Source: Acanthosepion pharaonis
Taxonomy: Eukaryota; Mollusca; Cephalopoda; Sepiida; Sepiidae
Assembly: GCA_903632075.3 (NCBI GenBank)
Contig: CAHIKZ030000027.1
Coordinates: 72,001-136,000, forward strand
Direction: 5' to 3'
DNA: 64,000 nt
Within the stretch, counting starts at the first letter, position 1, and every line of letters starts with the position of its first letter. A program made the position numbers and the translations under genes. Shown here in pieces: positions 11,084-22,618 of the stretch. The notes beneath the pieces are model-generated. The model made no database searches and was not told where the DNA came from. It worked only from the letters and a program-made list of their open reading frames with translations.

Positions 11084-11222
11084 TGAACGAAATAAAGAGT
11101 TCAGTTCGAAATTCGAATCTCCTGAAGAAGGCCGGAGCGTACAACGGCCGAAACGTTGTGAATGCGGCAATGAAGATGAGGATAACAGTCCGAATAATGT
11201 AAATAATACAAGTAAAATAAGA
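11084..11222 (+). repeat. Family P repeat, single arm, with ribozyme-like stem-loop
   Basis: Contains GAACGAAATAAAGAG, then CCTGAAGAAGGCCGGAGCG, TACAACGGCCGAAACGTTGT, and ends AGTCCGAATAATGTAAATAA. The same sequence forms the arms of the foldback elements at 59175-59660 and 60745-61218. The core has the order CTGAAGA, stem, GAAA seen in hammerhead ribozymes, but with an extra A and no identified cleavage site. Confidence 0.75.
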
Positions 11223-11760
11223 TACCTTGCAAATTTTCAAATGTCTCCATTTATAAATAAATTAGCGTTTATTTTTCTCTTTACGTTTCTATTTGCAATT
11301 TTATTTGATGATATATGAAATGTTATCATTTGGATTAAATTGCTTTTTCCCATTTTCATTCTACTTCCTTTCGTCGAATATTAAGTTTGGAAAGTTATAT
11401 ACACGAGTAATTTTGACATTTTTAGAATCCTGCCTAAACTTTCAAATTTTTGGATTAATCTCTCAAAGGATAAAAGCTTGCATGCGTGTCAAACTTAAAG
11501 GAAATGATCAATTATCGTTCCTGCTTCCAATCGCTTCGTTAAAAGTTTGCAGCGCATAAATTTGATCTCTGAGAAGCTGTTACATTGATTTTTGCTTTTT
11601 TTCCTTCAATGTTTATAAAATGTATTCTTATCAAATACTTGCGTGCAAGCAAATGAATAATTAACCATAAGTGTATGTACGTGAGAACATAGGTATGTAT
11701 ATTTGTTCATCAGTTTATATATACTTAAGCAGAGAAAGACGTGCATATATAAACTTTGTA
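11223..11760. other. AT-rich sequence, no recognised feature
   Basis: ORFs here are short and AT-driven. Nothing matches elsewhere in the window. Confidence 0.5.
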
Positions 11761-11779
11761 TGATATATATATTTTTTGT

Positions 11780-11850
11780 ATAGGGTTTGGTATTTATATA
11801 ACTGTGGTATGGTTGTTTCCCACGCGTTCGTTCCAGTTGCAACTGTATCA
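11780..11850 (+). repeat. Family F short dispersed repeat, copy 1
   Basis: About 36 bp around 11790-11825 (including TATTTATATAACTGTGGTAT and GGTTGTTTCCCACGCG) match the reverse complement of 13824-13861 with 3 mismatches. Similarity fades after that. It is probably an old dispersed repeat of unknown class. Confidence 0.5.
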
Positions 11851-11879
11851 ATCACGTGAGACCCCACTCGCCACTTTCA

Positions 11880-11881
<2 letters not shown>

Positions 11882-11941
<60 letters not shown>
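11882..11941. repeat. (TA)n microsatellite
   Basis: About 60 bp of uninterrupted AT dinucleotides. Confidence 0.97.
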
Positions 11942-11946
<5 letters not shown>

Positions 11947-12049
11947 CACGGTGTACCAGGTCTCTGTATTCGGCTCTTCAAAAGTGTGGTTGGTTCTACA
12001 CAAAACCTTCACCATTATATTCATGTCATATCATATGTGCAGGTTGTCT

Positions 12050-12148
12050 GGCTGCCATTTCCTAGTGGTATGACCCTCATACGTTGTAAAAGGGTCCCGG
12101 GTATGCGCGGGTTAACAGCCTGTGCCGATCAACGACGGAGAGTACACG

Positions 12149-12192
<44 letters not shown>
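12050..12192 (+). repeat. GC-richer segment ending in a (TA)n(TG)n tail
   Basis: The segment ends CGATCAACGACGGAGAGTAC just before (TA)9(TG)14 or so at 12149-12192. The LINE end at 62240-62330 also runs into a TA array after CGACGGGGAGAGTCC. This suggests the 3' end of a retroposon whose tail is a microsatellite, but the body is too short to classify. Confidence 0.4.
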
Positions 12193-12195
<3 letters not shown>

Positions 12196-12679
12196 CTGTG
12201 GTATGTGTCAAGAATGATAGCTACTGTCTCGTAACAAATACATATGACAGAATTATATAATCCAGTAAAGCTTTTTAAAACCTAAAATCGAAGTTGATTG
12301 GTGCCAAGTCGATAGCAGAGGTAGTAGGAAAATATCAGACAAAAAGTAAAGAGATTATATACAGGAATTTTCTGTAAACATATGGCAGAGAATAATAGTC
12401 ACGCTCGTAATGGAAGAATTGAAAAGAGCTTTTGTCCAACAGACGCGACTAGTAATGACTGAAAATAATGAAGATGATCGTGATACATAGCATACACTTA
12501 CGATAAGTATTCCTTTCTTGTATTCATACAAAATACCTTCTAAAAAAGTTATCATTAGCAAAGATACAAAAATAAACTGATTTTTAAAGTTGAGACTATT
12601 TATCGTAATTTATATCTGGAATTGTTTGTCAGCAGCAGGATTTAACTGTTCAATATTGTCAAGGTTTCAGACAAAAAAG
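12193..12679. other. No recognised feature
   Basis: AT-rich. A 68-codon minus-strand ORF shows no family resemblance and is probably chance. Confidence 0.5.
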
Positions 12680-13590
12680 ACAGTAGAAAAAAATAGTAAA
12701 TCCGGCATTGCTAACAAACTTAACCTGGCTGTTGGTCTCGAAAAGGACCTCCAATCTGTGGTTGACAGGTGCAGTAAATGGCTTGTAAACTTTAATACCT
12801 CCAAAACGAAATTGCACTCATTTACCCAACGTAGAGAAACCTCCCTGATTCCTATCATCATGGCTGATGCTCAACTTCACGAGAGTGTTCCTCTGCGCCT
12901 TCTTGGTCTAACGTTTTCGACTAACCTGAGGTGGAACAACTACATTGAATCAATAGCTACATCTAACGCAAGGAAAGTTGGTTCTCTGTGTTGCGCCAGA
13001 AGATTTTTCTCGTCTGAATCCAACTTTCACATCTACAAATCTACCATTCGTCCTGGCATTGAATACTGTTGCCTTATATGGTCTGGTGCCTCCGTTGTTC
13101 ATCTCGATGTTCTCGATAAAATCCAAAGACGGATATGTAATGAGATAGGTTCTGATCTGGAATCACGACTCCAGTCACTTTCTCACAGACATGATGTGGG
13201 TTCCCGCTGTCTTTTCTACAAATATTTTCATGGCAACTGCTGTGACGAGCTATTTTCACTGGTGCCCCAACTGCATGAATTTAAGCGTACCACTAGGTTG
13301 GCATTTAGGTCCCACCCTTTCACTGTCGAAACAGTTAAATGGAACCGCCTCTTCTACTCCAACAATTTCTTCTCTCGCACTTCCTCTTACTTGCTTCCCT
13401 GATAACTATAATCTTCAAAAATCTAAATGTAATGTCAATCAACATCTTCTGATGCCTTGATCTTGATCCGCGTCCTTCCCTTTATCCTTTCCTCAAACAC
13501 CACTGCTTTCTCTTACTTTCACTCTCTGTAAGCTCTTTGCGTGCTAGTGGCACTCCCGTCTTGCTTGGGGTGAAAGGCTTAAAATTTCTT
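12680..13590 (+). pseudogene. LINE2 (Jockey/CR1-like) fragment: reverse transcriptase C-terminus and 3' UTR
   Basis: Open from about 12690 to the TGA at 13400, giving some 235 codons of the region after the reverse transcriptase catalytic site. Visible segments are NLAVGLEKDLQSVVDRCSKW, LRLLGLTFSTNLRWNNYIES, IYKSTIRPGIEYCCLIWSGA, RLQSLSHRHD and FYKYFHGNCCDELF. They align with 44350-45026 of the longer LINE2 copy. The listed ATG upstream of 12680 belongs to unrelated flanking DNA. The 3' UTR shares CTTGCTTGGGGTGAAA with the longer copy. The 5' truncation is typical of LINE insertion. This copy has an unusually intact frame for so old a fragment. Confidence 0.85.
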
Positions 13591-14485
13591 AATGGTATGA
13601 GCATTCTGGATGCCAATAACAAAGTCTGGACAAATAAAAGAATTTACTCTTATTTGCATTCGGAATTTTTTCTTCTCGTAATGAGTGTCGACCATTGAAA
13701 TATCATACGATTAGTATAGGTCTCAAGCCCAGATCGTATCAGATTAGACTTTGCAGTCAGTGTTCTTCAGAGAAATTGCAAGGTTGACTTGATAGATGAC
13801 ATACTGACTGCTAAGTGATGAACGCACACGTGGGAAACAACCGTATTACAGTTATATAAATAATGAAGTCTTTCTCAGGCATCGCAGACGGGGTTGTAGA
13901 TTCTGTTTTGAATGATGGGCCTGGGGCCACTCGCACACGCATCTACGTCTTAATTTTTCGATTAAAGTGCAAAAGTTGCAGATGTGAACACTAAAAAAGT
14001 AAATATATGTTATTACACAAGGAATAAAAACTGTAAATTCAGAAGTTAGAAAAATATTATTTTATGGCGAGGGAAATGTTTGTTCTTTGTATCATTTAAA
14101 CATAAAAAGTAGAAATTTTGGGCAAAAATAAATAAAAAAAGATAATTTCTCAATTAGATGTTTTAAATAGAAAACCGTCTTTTACATTCACTTTAATCTT
14201 GATGCCTCCAAATATTTTCTCAAAAAGAGCATGCCATGATAAAAAAAAGCCTAAGCTTGATAAAAACAAAGTTTTATCATCAAAATGTTTTGTTATTATT
14301 AACAGGAAAGACCAAAGTAATTTTTGATTATTTAATAAAAAAAAATGTTTAATCCTTTCTAGCAGGTTCGAAATTTTGGTTAAAAATTGTTGTAGCATAC
14401 CTACGGACGATAATGGGTATGTCCCCATTCACATAAATACAGTAGTAAATATTCTATGTTGGTCTGCAGTTAGAGATTCGTCTCC
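13591..14485. other. Mostly unrecognised; contains family F copy 2
   Basis: Positions about 13824-13861 (minus) match the family F copy at 11790. The remainder is AT-rich, with no ORF of interest and no repeat I can place. Confidence 0.45.
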
Positions 14486-14700
14486 GGCTGTGCTAGTCAA
14501 GCTCTCTGCAGAGAGGATCCCCAGACGAGGCTGTGTCGAAGGACAGAGTCTCAGGAAACAGCTACCCGACCTCATTTTATACGGGGTCTACGGGGAAATT
14601 TTGGCAGAGCCTCCGGGTTCGGATACCCCACTTTAAATTCGGCCTTGTGCCACATCTGACTGCGTGGGGCTGTTGGTAGATATCCTGCAGTTGGAGATAC
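14486..14700 (+). repeat. Family C repeat, second copy
   Basis: It matches the copy at 4100 in order: AGAGGATCCCCAGACGAGGC, a first hairpin around 14522-14555 (GACGAGGCTGTGTC with GGACAGAGTCTC), CCTCCGGGTTCGG, then CGGCCTTGTGCCACAT. Sequence identity is modest, but the hairpin positions agree. Confidence 0.6.
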
Positions 14701-14842
14701 ATTGACCACTTTTAAAAGTTGACTACTTCTTCTACGCGTGGCTGGCGAATCTCATATGCGTTGTTCTTGTCCTATGTATCATCGTTCATTACCAACCTTC
14801 GTTTGATTATTCTATTCAGTAATCTTCCCTAGGCTACAACAT

Positions 14843-14868
14843 TTTGGCGACGAGGATTAGCCAAAATT
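14843..14868 (+). other. Possible LTR end and primer-binding site of a gypsy-type element
   Basis: CTACAACATTTTGGCGACGA at 14836-14855 resembles an LTR end (ACA) followed by a TGGCGACGAGGAT primer-binding-like sequence that I associate with animal Ty3/gypsy elements. No gag follows: downstream is AT-rich noncoding DNA. It may be an LTR scar. This rests on recall of the motif only. Confidence 0.4.
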
Positions 14869-15990
14869 GCAACAGCAAGTGAGCCAAAGGCAAGTATCAA
14901 AATATTTACTGTCTTTTGCGGTAATATATTAGTATATATTAAGGATACTATTGTCTTCAACAAAAAAAATATGAATAATGAATTTTTACAATAATTGATT
15001 TAATTTTTTATTTTAATGAGAAAATATATTAAGTTTTTAAATCTTTTAAAATTCTGTATTAATTTCAGCCTTTTAGATATTATTAAGTAAAAATTATATT
15101 TACTAATCATAAATTGAAAAGCTTAATATAAATCATCAAACAACAAATATTTTTAAACGAATTTTGAATTTCTTTTGTTTGTTTAAAAACGTGCCGATAT
15201 TTGTAAGTAGTGGCGACCATACACAACATTATCAGAAAATAAGAGCGATAACTACATTAAATTTCAAGCCAAAATTTTTTAAAATTCAATAAAACATTAG
15301 ATTACAGAGAATATTTTCCTAAATTTTTCAAATTACTGAACACGTAATAATTATATAAAAATGGTGCACGCGTCATTTTCTTCAATTATGTTTTACAGAT
15401 AAATCTCCGTAGAACCACACTGGACTTGTCATCACGCTGCCAGCACGTCAAGATTGTTGGGTTAAAAATACAGCTACTGTCGGGTTAAAAATGCATGTTT
15501 GCATTATTTTAAACTTAAAGTAAATTATATTTGTTTCAAATCAGATTAATTATAGTTTAAATCAGCTAATATTTCTTAAATAAAGTTTTAGAAAACTATA
15601 TTTTATTTTTGGAAGATTTTTTAATAAAGAGAATAACATTGCGATGAATGACGATTAAAAAAGTGTGCTGATCAGCTATTTTAGCAAAAAAAAAAAAACT
15701 CTCCCTCCGGTTAATTTTAATTAATTTTTAAATTACAGCAAAGTATTTTGCTTATTGGAAATATTAAATTTAATCTATGAGCTTGAAATTAAAACTAAAG
15801 TAAAAGCTCCATAAAAGTTTTCTTGTTTAAAAATTCATTTTAAACCTTAGGGTTATCGCGGTTTTTTGTAGCGGTCCCTACTTTAATCCATTCTTTGCTC
15901 TTAAAATTAAAATAGAAAGGAAATAAAATTCTGGATTATTTTTATTACATTTCAAGAAAAAATATTTCTATTGCTAACATTAAAGGAAAA
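14869..15990. other. AT-rich sequence, no recognised feature
   Basis: Very AT-rich with homopolymer runs and no ORF or repeat that I can support. Confidence 0.55.
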
Positions 15991-16527
15991 GAATGAAAAC
16001 TAAACAAATAAAATGCAAAACTTTAATACATTTATTTTTTTTCGGTTTCTTTGTTCTTTCCTTTTCCAACATTTTTTTCTTTCGTTTTTCTTTCTTCCTG
16101 TCTTTTGAAGTCTTTTTTTTCTGTTATGCCTTCTTCCTATTTTTCTTTTTGTCATTTTTTTCTTGTTCTATCATTCACTGTATCTTTCGTCTGATCAATA
16201 CTTTCTTTTCTAACCTTTCTTTCTTTAGTTTTTCCTTCCTTCGTTACTTTTCTCTTTTATTTTTCTTTCATGTGCCTTTGTTTCGTATATTTTTTCTTAC
16301 GATTCTTCTTCCCCCCCCCTTTGCTTCCCAAGATGGGGTGCCTATTAGGATTTAAGAATCTCTTTTTTTCCGTCTTACTTTATATTCTCAACTTTAGCTT
16401 TTCCGCGTTTTCCCCTTTTTCTAAATCTACTCTTGACACAGAAAAATATCGAACCAAAATATTCCCAAAAGGAGATGAAAAATATCAAGTTGAAACGAAT
16501 TCTAAGAGTCTCTTATTACATTTTTAA
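15991..16527 (+). repeat. T-rich pyrimidine tract
   Basis: Dominated by TTTC and TTTT runs on the plus strand from about 16030 to 16390. It gives a Phe/Ser/Leu-rich 120-codon ORF that is compositional, with no likely product. Confidence 0.8.
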
Positions 16528-17554
16528 TGGATTTTTTTTACTTGCTCACACACTGCCCGCAAGCAGCGTATGACATAATACGATCGGTAGTAAACAATTT
16601 TTGTTCTAATTTTTTCTTTTTTTTTTTTTTTTAGAAAAGTTAGGAAAAGTCATGAGTGTCGAAGAAAACTTTGTTAGGAGTTCCAGTAATGGAATCTTAT
16701 AAAAATTTGTGTTTTCTGTTATTTAATTCTGTTATGTGGCTTTCTTGAAAAAAAATTCTTCGTCTTTTATTATTGTTTACTTTACTCTGATAATTCCATT
16801 TCTAAAAAGTTTTTTTGAAGTTCCAGCCAACATTTTCTATATTCGAATTGCATATTACCAACTAATTCGGTGACCAATTCCTGACCAGAACATGTAATAA
16901 CCTTTATATTTATAGGTCTGTGCAACAGTTTTGTCTCATATCCACAACACACACGGACTTGGTAATTAAATTGTAAAAGGTTTCATGACTACTCGAGAAT
17001 CCATTCAAAATAAATCCATTCACCTAGTAAAATAACTCTCAGAAATACATGTCATCTAAAGTTATTCCTACATTAATTATTCTGTTAGAGAAATCTTTGA
17101 GAATAGCTAGGTCGAAATTAAAATGGTCGACACTGTCGAAATATACAACTAACATTAAGCTGCTGAAAACTTGAGAGCATATTTCTCCATTGCTAAAACA
17201 TTACAAGATGGAAGAATAAAATATATATAAGAATCTGACAAAGAACAACCAGGTAAAAAGAATGTTTTTTAACACTGAAGATTATCTTACGACGAGAAAA
17301 TTAAGAATTGTACTTACCTTTATCAAGTGTACGAGAAGCTAGAAAATGATTAGATTCACCCACTTCTCATAATCTGAACAAATGACCAATCAGAATTTAG
17401 TGGGGGAATCCATCTTGGGTTAGCTGAAAACTTTCAAGCATCCGTGTGGGTCAATTTCAAAATAAACAAACCAATATTTACTATAAATAAATTGACCTGA
17501 TTTCTTTTCTTTCACATTAATAAAATATGTGAATGTTTCGATTCTCATCAGGTC
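16528..17554. other. No recognised feature
   Basis: AT-rich with a T run at about 16611-16632. No coding or repeat signal was found. Confidence 0.5.
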
Positions 17555-18078
17555 GAGCAAGCTTGGCATTCCATGACACACTGCCTCCATCCATTCAATC
17601 GTTCACTGCATTTGGAAGCTCATCCAGTTTTCTGTATCTTCAATCAGATGGTCAATGTACATCATCTTTAGTCGAGTTGTGTTCTTTTTTCATGGGATGG
17701 CATCCAGAGTAGAACGTCTCGAGCTAGTTCTTGCTTGCTCTCCAACAGTGACCAGAAAGTCTTTGTTGGCATATTGATTTGCTGATGGTATGTATGCTGC
17801 CATAGAGCTCTTCCTTTGTTAGTTGATCTTTCCAGGATTTGTTTAGTGCTGCTCAAAGCATTCTTGCGTAAGCACCATCTAGCCTCTTTTGCAGTTTAGC
17901 TGTTAGTTTTCAGGTTAAGGAGCCATACTCTACTGTGGCTCTGAACAAGTTTCTCTTCAGTTTGTCCGGTAGATTTGATTTCTAGATTGTGTTCATTTCA
18001 TAAAGCGCTCCCAGTCTTTTCCCAGTTTGATGTTGACATTATTCTCAGTGGAGGCAATATTGCTACCCAGCTTCGTTC
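17555..18078 (-). pseudogene. RTE-type LINE fragment, C-terminal region of the polymerase ORF
   Basis: On the minus strand, starting near 18078, the three frames together show an order typical of the region after the catalytic site in RTE-like LINEs: a stretch beginning IASTENNVNIKLG, then MNTIWKSN-like residues, then around 17850 SSTKQILERSTNKGRALWQ and WQHTYHQQINMPTK, and finally KMMYIDHLIEDTENW near 17650. Several frameshifts are needed, so it is dead. The piece is truncated at both ends. The polarity is opposite to the SINE-B that follows. Confidence 0.6.
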
Positions 18079-18089
18079 CTTAAGAGAAG

Positions 18090-18300
18090 GCACGGTGGAA
18101 TAATCGGAGGATTAAGGAATCGGAGAACCGAGTTCAAATTCCAGTCGAATCCATTCACTTGTACTAATACTCTTGGGAAAGGTATGAATCCTCTTCTGCC
18201 ATCAGTTATGGGTAAATAGCAGGACAGACCGGGTTCTATAGCCTTGGGTGGCAACTGGTCTAAGAGAAGATGGCTGTGTAGTAGGCTAACAACCTACTCA
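18090..18300 (+). repeat. SINE-B copy, plus strand
   Basis: Starts CACGGTGGAATAATCGGAGG and carries the B-box region GAGTTCAAATTCCAG, then CTTGGGAAAGGTATGAATCC and AGGACAGACCGGGTTCTATA. It is shorter at the 3' end than the minus-strand copies. It sits between two copies of an RTE segment. Confidence 0.78.
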
Positions 18301-18371
18301 CTTAAAAAACAACTGGCTTGTTATAGGTACCGCAAAGATATCTTGCTGCCCTATGTTCCTCAAGGAATTTA

Positions 18372-18497
18372 AAGGCATAATATATTGCCCGGTAGATTTG
18401 ATTTCCTGATTGTGTTCATTTCATTAAGCTTTTCCAACTCTGATGCTGATATCCTTCTCAGAGGAGACAATATAGCGACCCAGCTTCGTTTCTTAAT
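18372..18497 (-). pseudogene. Second copy of the RTE segment seen at 17950-18078
   Basis: About 120 bp match 17955-18078: CCGGTAGATTTGATTTC, ATTGTGTTCATTTCAT and ACCCAGCTTCGTT are shared. On the minus strand it reads ISASELEKLNEMNTIRKSN. Either two independent insertions of the same LINE or a local duplication spanning the SINE-B explains it. Confidence 0.7.
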
Positions 18498-19949
18498 TGT
18501 AAATAAATTACTATGGAAATTTATAGCAGATCTACAAGTATAAATGAATGGCATAATCTATGTAAAGATTAATGTTAATGACAGGGAAAAGAAAAGTATT
18601 AACTAGAGCCTGAAAAATCAATATTCTAAACAACGATTTTATTTGCTTTTCACCAAGCAGCATAGTTTGGACCAGAAAAGTTTGGAATTCTTGTGATGTT
18701 CTTAACTTATGGACACTCTTGCAATCCAAAAATACACAGACACACACACACACACGCATACTCACACACGAGTACAACGTGTCTTTTCATTTCCTGTATT
18801 CTTGTTGCTCTTTTGATGATTTCGAGATGATTTTGAGTAAAAAAATGAGTATGCAAAAAACTTGTCGGATGCCAAATGATATTACGTTATGCTGTCTTCC
18901 ATTCACTGCTCGGTAATGCTGTATCATTAAATATCTATTGCAATTGTGTGTGTGTCGGTGTGTGTCAGTGTCTGTATGTAGATCCCATATGCGTATATAC
19001 AAGCAGAGGCGTAGTTTTCTTCAGAAAACGTGACATCAATTGTGACAGTTGGAAAATTGAATATTATTTTTACTTTATATTGTGCTGACTTCAGCCAGGC
19101 AAGCGTTGCAAATAGGAAAAAAAATATTCGAAAAATATAATATTGTTATAGAAGAAAAATAAATAGCTCTTCTAAACAGTGATTCGTTCCAGCTAGTTTC
19201 CTCTCTTCACTCTCTCCACATTATCTACCTGTCGCTTTTTCCTCACTCTCAGTTTTTTTTAATTTTTAATCTTGCATCTGAGCCTAAAAAAACTATCAAT
19301 AACTCCGTATCCATATTCGTATTTTAACTGAATTCTCTTAGCTAACGGTTTAATACAAAAATCTGTATAAAAAATATGCTACGACTCCGAATTAATATCG
19401 TCTTTTAATTACTCAGCAAACATCGATTTAATTTCTTCTCTTTTATGGTTTCGGAGAGCTAAATAATTTCAGTAGAAAAAGCTTCCATTAAAAGTGAGTT
19501 TCAAGGATTCGACAATGAATTATCTTACATCATTAATTAAAATCGTCTCAATCAAAATAATTTTCTGATTAATTTTTCAAGATATAATAGCAGCAATGAG
19601 TGTGAAAGAAAATTAAGATTACGCTAACATTGTATATTTTAGAAAAATATTAAAAATACTTGGAATTGTTCTGAAGAGGCGTTACTTGACATTTCATAGT
19701 AGAAAAAGCAAAATAATTTGAAACGGAAAAAAAACATTCCAAAAGTTAAAAAAAATAGCGAAGTAACACAAAAAAGAAACAAAAGTGATGAATATGGCGA
19801 AAAGAATTGAGATTAAAATGACAATATATCCGAAAAACAAGAGAAAGTAAAAATGCGTTGGTTTTTTAACAATTTGCTTAATTCAATTTAGTTTCGTTTT
19901 TAGCCATTTATTTATCTGACATTCCATTATTAATTACACGTAGACTTTG
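18498..19949. other. No recognised gene; short (CA)n and (TG)n runs
   Basis: A CA-rich run at 18735-18769 and a TG-rich run near 18946-18975 are present. The rest is AT-rich with no repeat or ORF that I can support. Confidence 0.5.
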
Positions 19950-20377
19950 CTGATGAGTATGATAGCCAAAGTTCTCAAGTCCCAGAGATAGCACTGATTA
20001 GTATGGTAGCCACAGCTCTCAAGTCCCACAGACTGCACTGATGAGTATGTGAAACAGCTCTCAAGTCCCAGAGACGCCACTCATGTGTATGGTGGCCACA
20101 GCTCTCAAGTTCAATAGACGCTACTGATGTGTATGGTAGCCACAGCTCTCAAGTCCCACAGACTCCGTTGATGTGCATTGTGACCACAGCCCTCAAAGCA
20201 CATAAACCCCACTGGTGAGTACGTGGGCCACCACTCTCATGTCCCAAATACTTCACTGATGTGTACGCTCGCTACTGCTCTCAAGTCCCGTAGACTAAAC
20301 TGATGATTATTTTAGCCACAGCTCTGAAGTTCCGTGGACTCCACTGAGTGTTATAGGATGACACAGCTCTCAACAAC
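19950..20377 (+). repeat. 44-bp minisatellite, about ten units
   Basis: Units begin at about 19950, 19994, 20038, 20080, 20124, 20168, 20212, 20256, 20300 and 20344. The consensus contains CTGATGTGTATGGTAGCCAC, AGCTCTCAAGTCCCA and AGACTCCA. Units differ from each other by several substitutions, so the array is old. One unit is 42 bp. No spacer/repeat alternation exists, so it is not CRISPR-like. Confidence 0.9.
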
Positions 20378-21608
20378 ATTAGGTAACTGTTGTGCTTTCC
20401 ATAGCAAGTAAGCATTTATAGAATGTAGCTAGTTCCATGCCCAACAGTTTTTTATCCGGTTTTCACTTACCATTACCCGGTGTTCCCAGGCGTTCCCCCT
20501 GTTAGACATTTTCATGGCGGTCGTCCTCGAGTATTGAATCCAGAGGTTGGCAGTGAATATTTCGGAGACAGTAGGAAAGCGTAGTGAAGGTTCGCAGTAG
20601 ATATCACAGCAGAGTGTAGTTCATCCTTCTCCTGGTCGCCTTTTGTCCTTCTGGTAGGAGGAAACATGATGGCCGCCTTTATACACTATGAATACAGTGT
20701 TGGGAGGCTTCTGATTGGTCAACCTTCTATTGGTCGACTATAAAGGGAAATAAGTCATTCTGACTCGCTCACTAGTTATAAGTATATATACCCAAAAAAC
20801 CGTAACACCCCCATCTAAATACTGACCGCTCCCGACATTTTTTAACTTCGTTGTTCAAGTGAGAACCGGTATTTCATCATGATTTGACTGTCATCACGCA
20901 TTACGCCTCCTGGAATTATTTAAAACGATGTAAACCAATCTTATTAACATCTTTATCCAGTACTAGTAATAACTCTACTAAACTTATTTTCTTTACAAAT
21001 ACAAAGATATTTATTTGAAGAAAAGCGCCCGTTTGCATTTTTCTTTCTTTCTCTTTTAGTTGTATTCTTCATAATAACTCACTGAATTAAAAAATAAATA
21101 AACTATTTTTTACTAATGTGGAATAGGAGGATTAAACTCTGTCCCCACTGACACGACTTCAACCCCTACTTGTCTCTTTATGCTTCATCTTATTCTCTGT
21201 TTGTCTTGTAAGATTATCCACCAACTTCCCCGGAAATTTATTCTATTTATCTATGTTGTTTTAGCATTGATACTGTTTGAATCAAAGCCATCAAATTGTA
21301 GAACAAAGTATGTTTTAAGGATCTTTTTACAAGTAATTTTCAGTTTTCAACATCAGCTAATTCGCAAATTTCCACTAAATCGTATTTCCAAATTATAAAA
21401 GTGAATTACACTGGGCCTTCTTCAGACTTCTTACATCAATGGTTTTAATGTTTGTGAATTCAACAAGTGTAAAATCGTCATATTTGGAAACATCGCTTCG
21501 TCAAAATGTTTGAAGATGCAACGAGTATCACTTTGACATAATTTTTGAAGATGCAACAGATATCATTTGATGACAATTTGGATATTGTGAATACATATAA
21601 ATCGTAAT
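20378..21608. other. Unrecognised; possible solo LTR at its left end
   Basis: Positions 20390-20830 are less AT-rich than their surroundings and contain a TATA-like ACTATAAAGGG near 20739. The block begins near TGTTGTGCTTTCC and could be a solo LTR, but I found no second copy or clear TG...CA ends. The remainder to 21608 is AT-rich and unrecognised. Confidence 0.35.
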
Positions 21609-21814
21609 CAAGACATCCCTCGATTAATACGCATTCAATAAATGCGTTTTCTACTAATGCATTAAAATTTTTATATACCAAAATTCGATTAGTGCATACA
21701 TAATACTCGATTAGTGCAGTAAAACATTCTTCAATTTAACCATAGTAGCTGAAAAATGACTTTATTTTACAGTTACCGATGTACGCATTAGCCGCTCTAA
21801 TCGAGAGATTTCTG
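21609..21814. mobile_element. MITE-like element with terminal inverted repeats (pogo/Tigger style)
   Basis: The left end CAAGACATCCCTCGATTAAT mirrors the right end, whose reverse complement is CAGAAATCTCTCGATTAGAG. The interior repeats the theme (ATTCGATTAGTGCATAC, CTCGATTAGTGC). Flanks are TA-rich, as expected for TA-target elements. It is 206 bp with no coding capacity. Confidence 0.55.
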
Positions 21815-22618
21815 TATTAATAACTAAAAATAATTCAAATAATAAATATCTCGAGAATGAAAAAAGCACTAACAATCTTGCACTCAGTGACAAAAATTGG
21901 ATCTCTTCTTGACATTCAAAAACAGTATTTAGATGATTATGTGATTACATGATTCCTGTTTACAAGCCGTTCTTCTTTTATGTGCAATATCAGTTTCATC
22001 ACTTTTCAAATATCTCGTCTTCACGAGTCGTGTCGGTTTTTAAAGTATCGCATCTTCACGTGGCAGTTCGTGTTGTATCGTTCTTAACGAAATATATTTT
22101 GTATGTTTTGGGGTTTTTTTTTTCTCAAATTAGATAACATTTTAATGATTTGGGACTATTGGGGGGGTTTTTGCTTCATGGTTCTAGAATGTGTTTATTT
22201 GAAGTAGTATTTTTATGTTCTTTGTAAGGAATTGTCGGATTTTTTGCAGCACTTTGTTCATGTGTTAGCTGCTGATATGCGACTTATTTGAAACTAGCAG
22301 GACTCGTGGAAATTACACGGATTTACTAATCATTTTTTAATGCTGTAATCTGTACTTTTCAAAACATTCCTAGATAGTTATAAAAAAAGTTGACATAGTC
22401 TCTCTAAAAAAATTCTTAAATGAATGCAGCATGTCGTTAGGTCACATATTATTATTTAACCCGTCACTATAAACAACTGGCTTTATCTAAGGTAAAACCC
22501 TTCATAAGGTCGCACTGTCTTTTTTGTCTCTACATCCTTCTTTCTTTTTCTCAATATCTGTGATACCAAGCATGACCCACACCATACATAAGCGTATTAA
22601 AATATAGATTAATCTCAT
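21815..22618. other. No recognised feature
   Basis: AT-rich; nothing matched. The 62-codon ORF at 21949 is unsupported. Confidence 0.5.

Noticed and set aside
11084..11222. Family P sequence as the 3' UTR of LINE1
   Set aside because: It follows LINE1 at 11084 but precedes the inverted LINE1 copy at 59150 and exists alone in foldback pairs, so it is a separate element.
12590..12680. N-terminal 30 residues of the 12590-13402 ORF as part of the LINE2 protein
   Set aside because: They have no match in the other LINE2 copies; homology starts near 12680, so the upstream ATG is flanking DNA.
15993..16355. 120-codon Phe/Ser/Leu-rich ORF that looks like a membrane protein
   Set aside because: It follows a T and TTTC-rich tract; composition alone explains the hydrophobic residues.
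19950..20377. CRISPR-like regular array
   Set aside because: Whole units repeat without unique spacers, units diverge gradually, and the context is animal DNA.
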